Assembly: GCA_041746415.1 (NCBI GenBank)
Contig: JBGTHB010000101.1
Coordinates: 1-5,561, forward strand
DNA length: 5,561 bases
Reading direction: 5' to 3'
Source: JBGTHB01 sp041746415
Lineage (GTDB): Bacteria > Pseudomonadota > Gammaproteobacteria > Coxiellales > Coxiellaceae
Below, one piece after another: positions 5,191 through 5,561 of the stretch (position 1 is the first letter of the stretch; every line of letters starts with the position of its first letter). Below the pieces are notes generated by a model. The model worked only from the letters and a program-made list of their open reading frames with translations, had not been told where the DNA came from and did not search any database. The translations under genes were made by a program, and so were the position numbers.

Positions 5191-5561
5191 AGTCGGCTTT
5201 ATGTTTATTGCCGCTAGCTTGTTGCAGCAACACATGATCCATCATAACCAGTGCCGCCATGGCATCAACAATGGGTACAGCACGAGGCAACACGCAAGGA
5301 TCGTGCCTTCCTGTTGCTTCAAGAGTTACAGGCTGATTATCAATATTAAGCGTTTGCTGCTTTTTATTAATAGTGGCAACGGGCTTAAAAGCAACCCTGA
5401 AATAAATGTCTTCGCCTGTGGTAATTCCACCTAATGTACCGCCAGCATGGTTTGTTTTTAACTTTACTTCATCATTGCTGGTGACGAACTCGTCATTGTG
5501 TTCACTACCGCGCATGGTGACACAATCAAATCCAGCACCAATATCAAACCCTTTTACTGCA
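5189..5561 (-). CDS. aroC: Chorismate synthase AroC, C-terminal part (5' end outside window)
   Basis: AroC converts 5-enolpyruvylshikimate-3-phosphate to chorismate, the last common step to aromatic amino acids, folate and quinones, using reduced FMN. The frame is open to the window edge, and 123 C-terminal residues are visible. The residues before the internal ATG at 5515 (AVKGFDIGAGFDCVT) match the family, so that ATG is not the start. Signatures seen are KTNHAGGTLGGITTG, which contributes to the active site, and GRHDPCVLPRAVPIVDAMAALVMMDHLL-type sequence, here MMDHVLL, containing the conserved RHD. The protein ends shortly after, with LLQQASGNKHKAD, as in many gammaproteobacteria. It converges on smpB with 58 bases between the stops. 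Nothing suggests a defect. Confidence 0.95.
   Translation of the reverse strand, partial: AVKGFDIGAGFDCVTMRGSEHNDEFVTSNDEVKLKTNHAGGTLGGITTGEDIYFRVAFKPVATINKKQQTLNIDNQPVTLEATGRHDPCVLPRAVPIVDAMAALVMMDHVLLQQASGNKHKAD

Noticed and set aside
5201..5434. Plus-strand open frame of 77 codons after smpB
   Set aside because: It is antisense to aroC, which has clear family signatures, and begins just past the smpB terminator.

Overview
The window looks like an ordinary chromosomal segment of a gammaproteobacterium with moderate-to-low GC. The evidence is the block bamE / rnfH / ratA / smpB, which as far as I recall has the same order and orientations around smpB in E. coli, plus protein sequences that align by eye with the enterobacterial members at gammaproteobacterial levels of similarity. 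A Legionellales/Coxiella-like host is a guess from protein style and base composition only.

Layout. 1-882 (+) is the C-terminal part of a DUF2254-type membrane protein whose start lies before the window. 911-1078 (-) is a 55-residue single-pass membrane protein of unknown function, short enough to be missed easily. 1222-1572 (-) is a PRC-barrel domain protein with a good promoter at 1682-1710. 1573-1851 is AT-rich and holds that promoter, a short AT hairpin and a single copy of a transposon-like end at 1807-1830. 1852-3150 (-) is a 12-helix MFS transporter with a GTG start. 3151-3348 is a divergent promoter region. 3349-3681 (+) is bamE, an outer-membrane assembly lipoprotein. 3681-3840 is a 160-bp, almost fully palindromic MITE-like element flanked by TA dinucleotides; it abuts and rewrites the bamE stop codon. 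3863-4135 and 4128-4574 (-) are rnfH and ratA, overlapping by 8 bases. 4654-5130 (+) is smpB, divergent from ratA and followed by an intrinsic terminator. 5189-5561 (-) is the C-terminal part of aroC (chorismate synthase), cut by the window end.

The genes are mostly housekeeping: envelope assembly (BamE), ribosome rescue (SmpB), a START-like protein (RatA) with its ubiquitin-fold partner (RnfH), and aromatic biosynthesis (AroC). The left half is more variable (DUF2254, PRC-barrel, MFS, small membrane protein). I found no sign of a new multi-gene system. The observations most worth a second look are the MITE-like palindrome that changed the bamE stop from TAA to TAG, a related solo end about 1.9 kb away, the unannotated 55-residue membrane protein, and a symmetrical -10 element that may fire in both directions between smpB and ratA.
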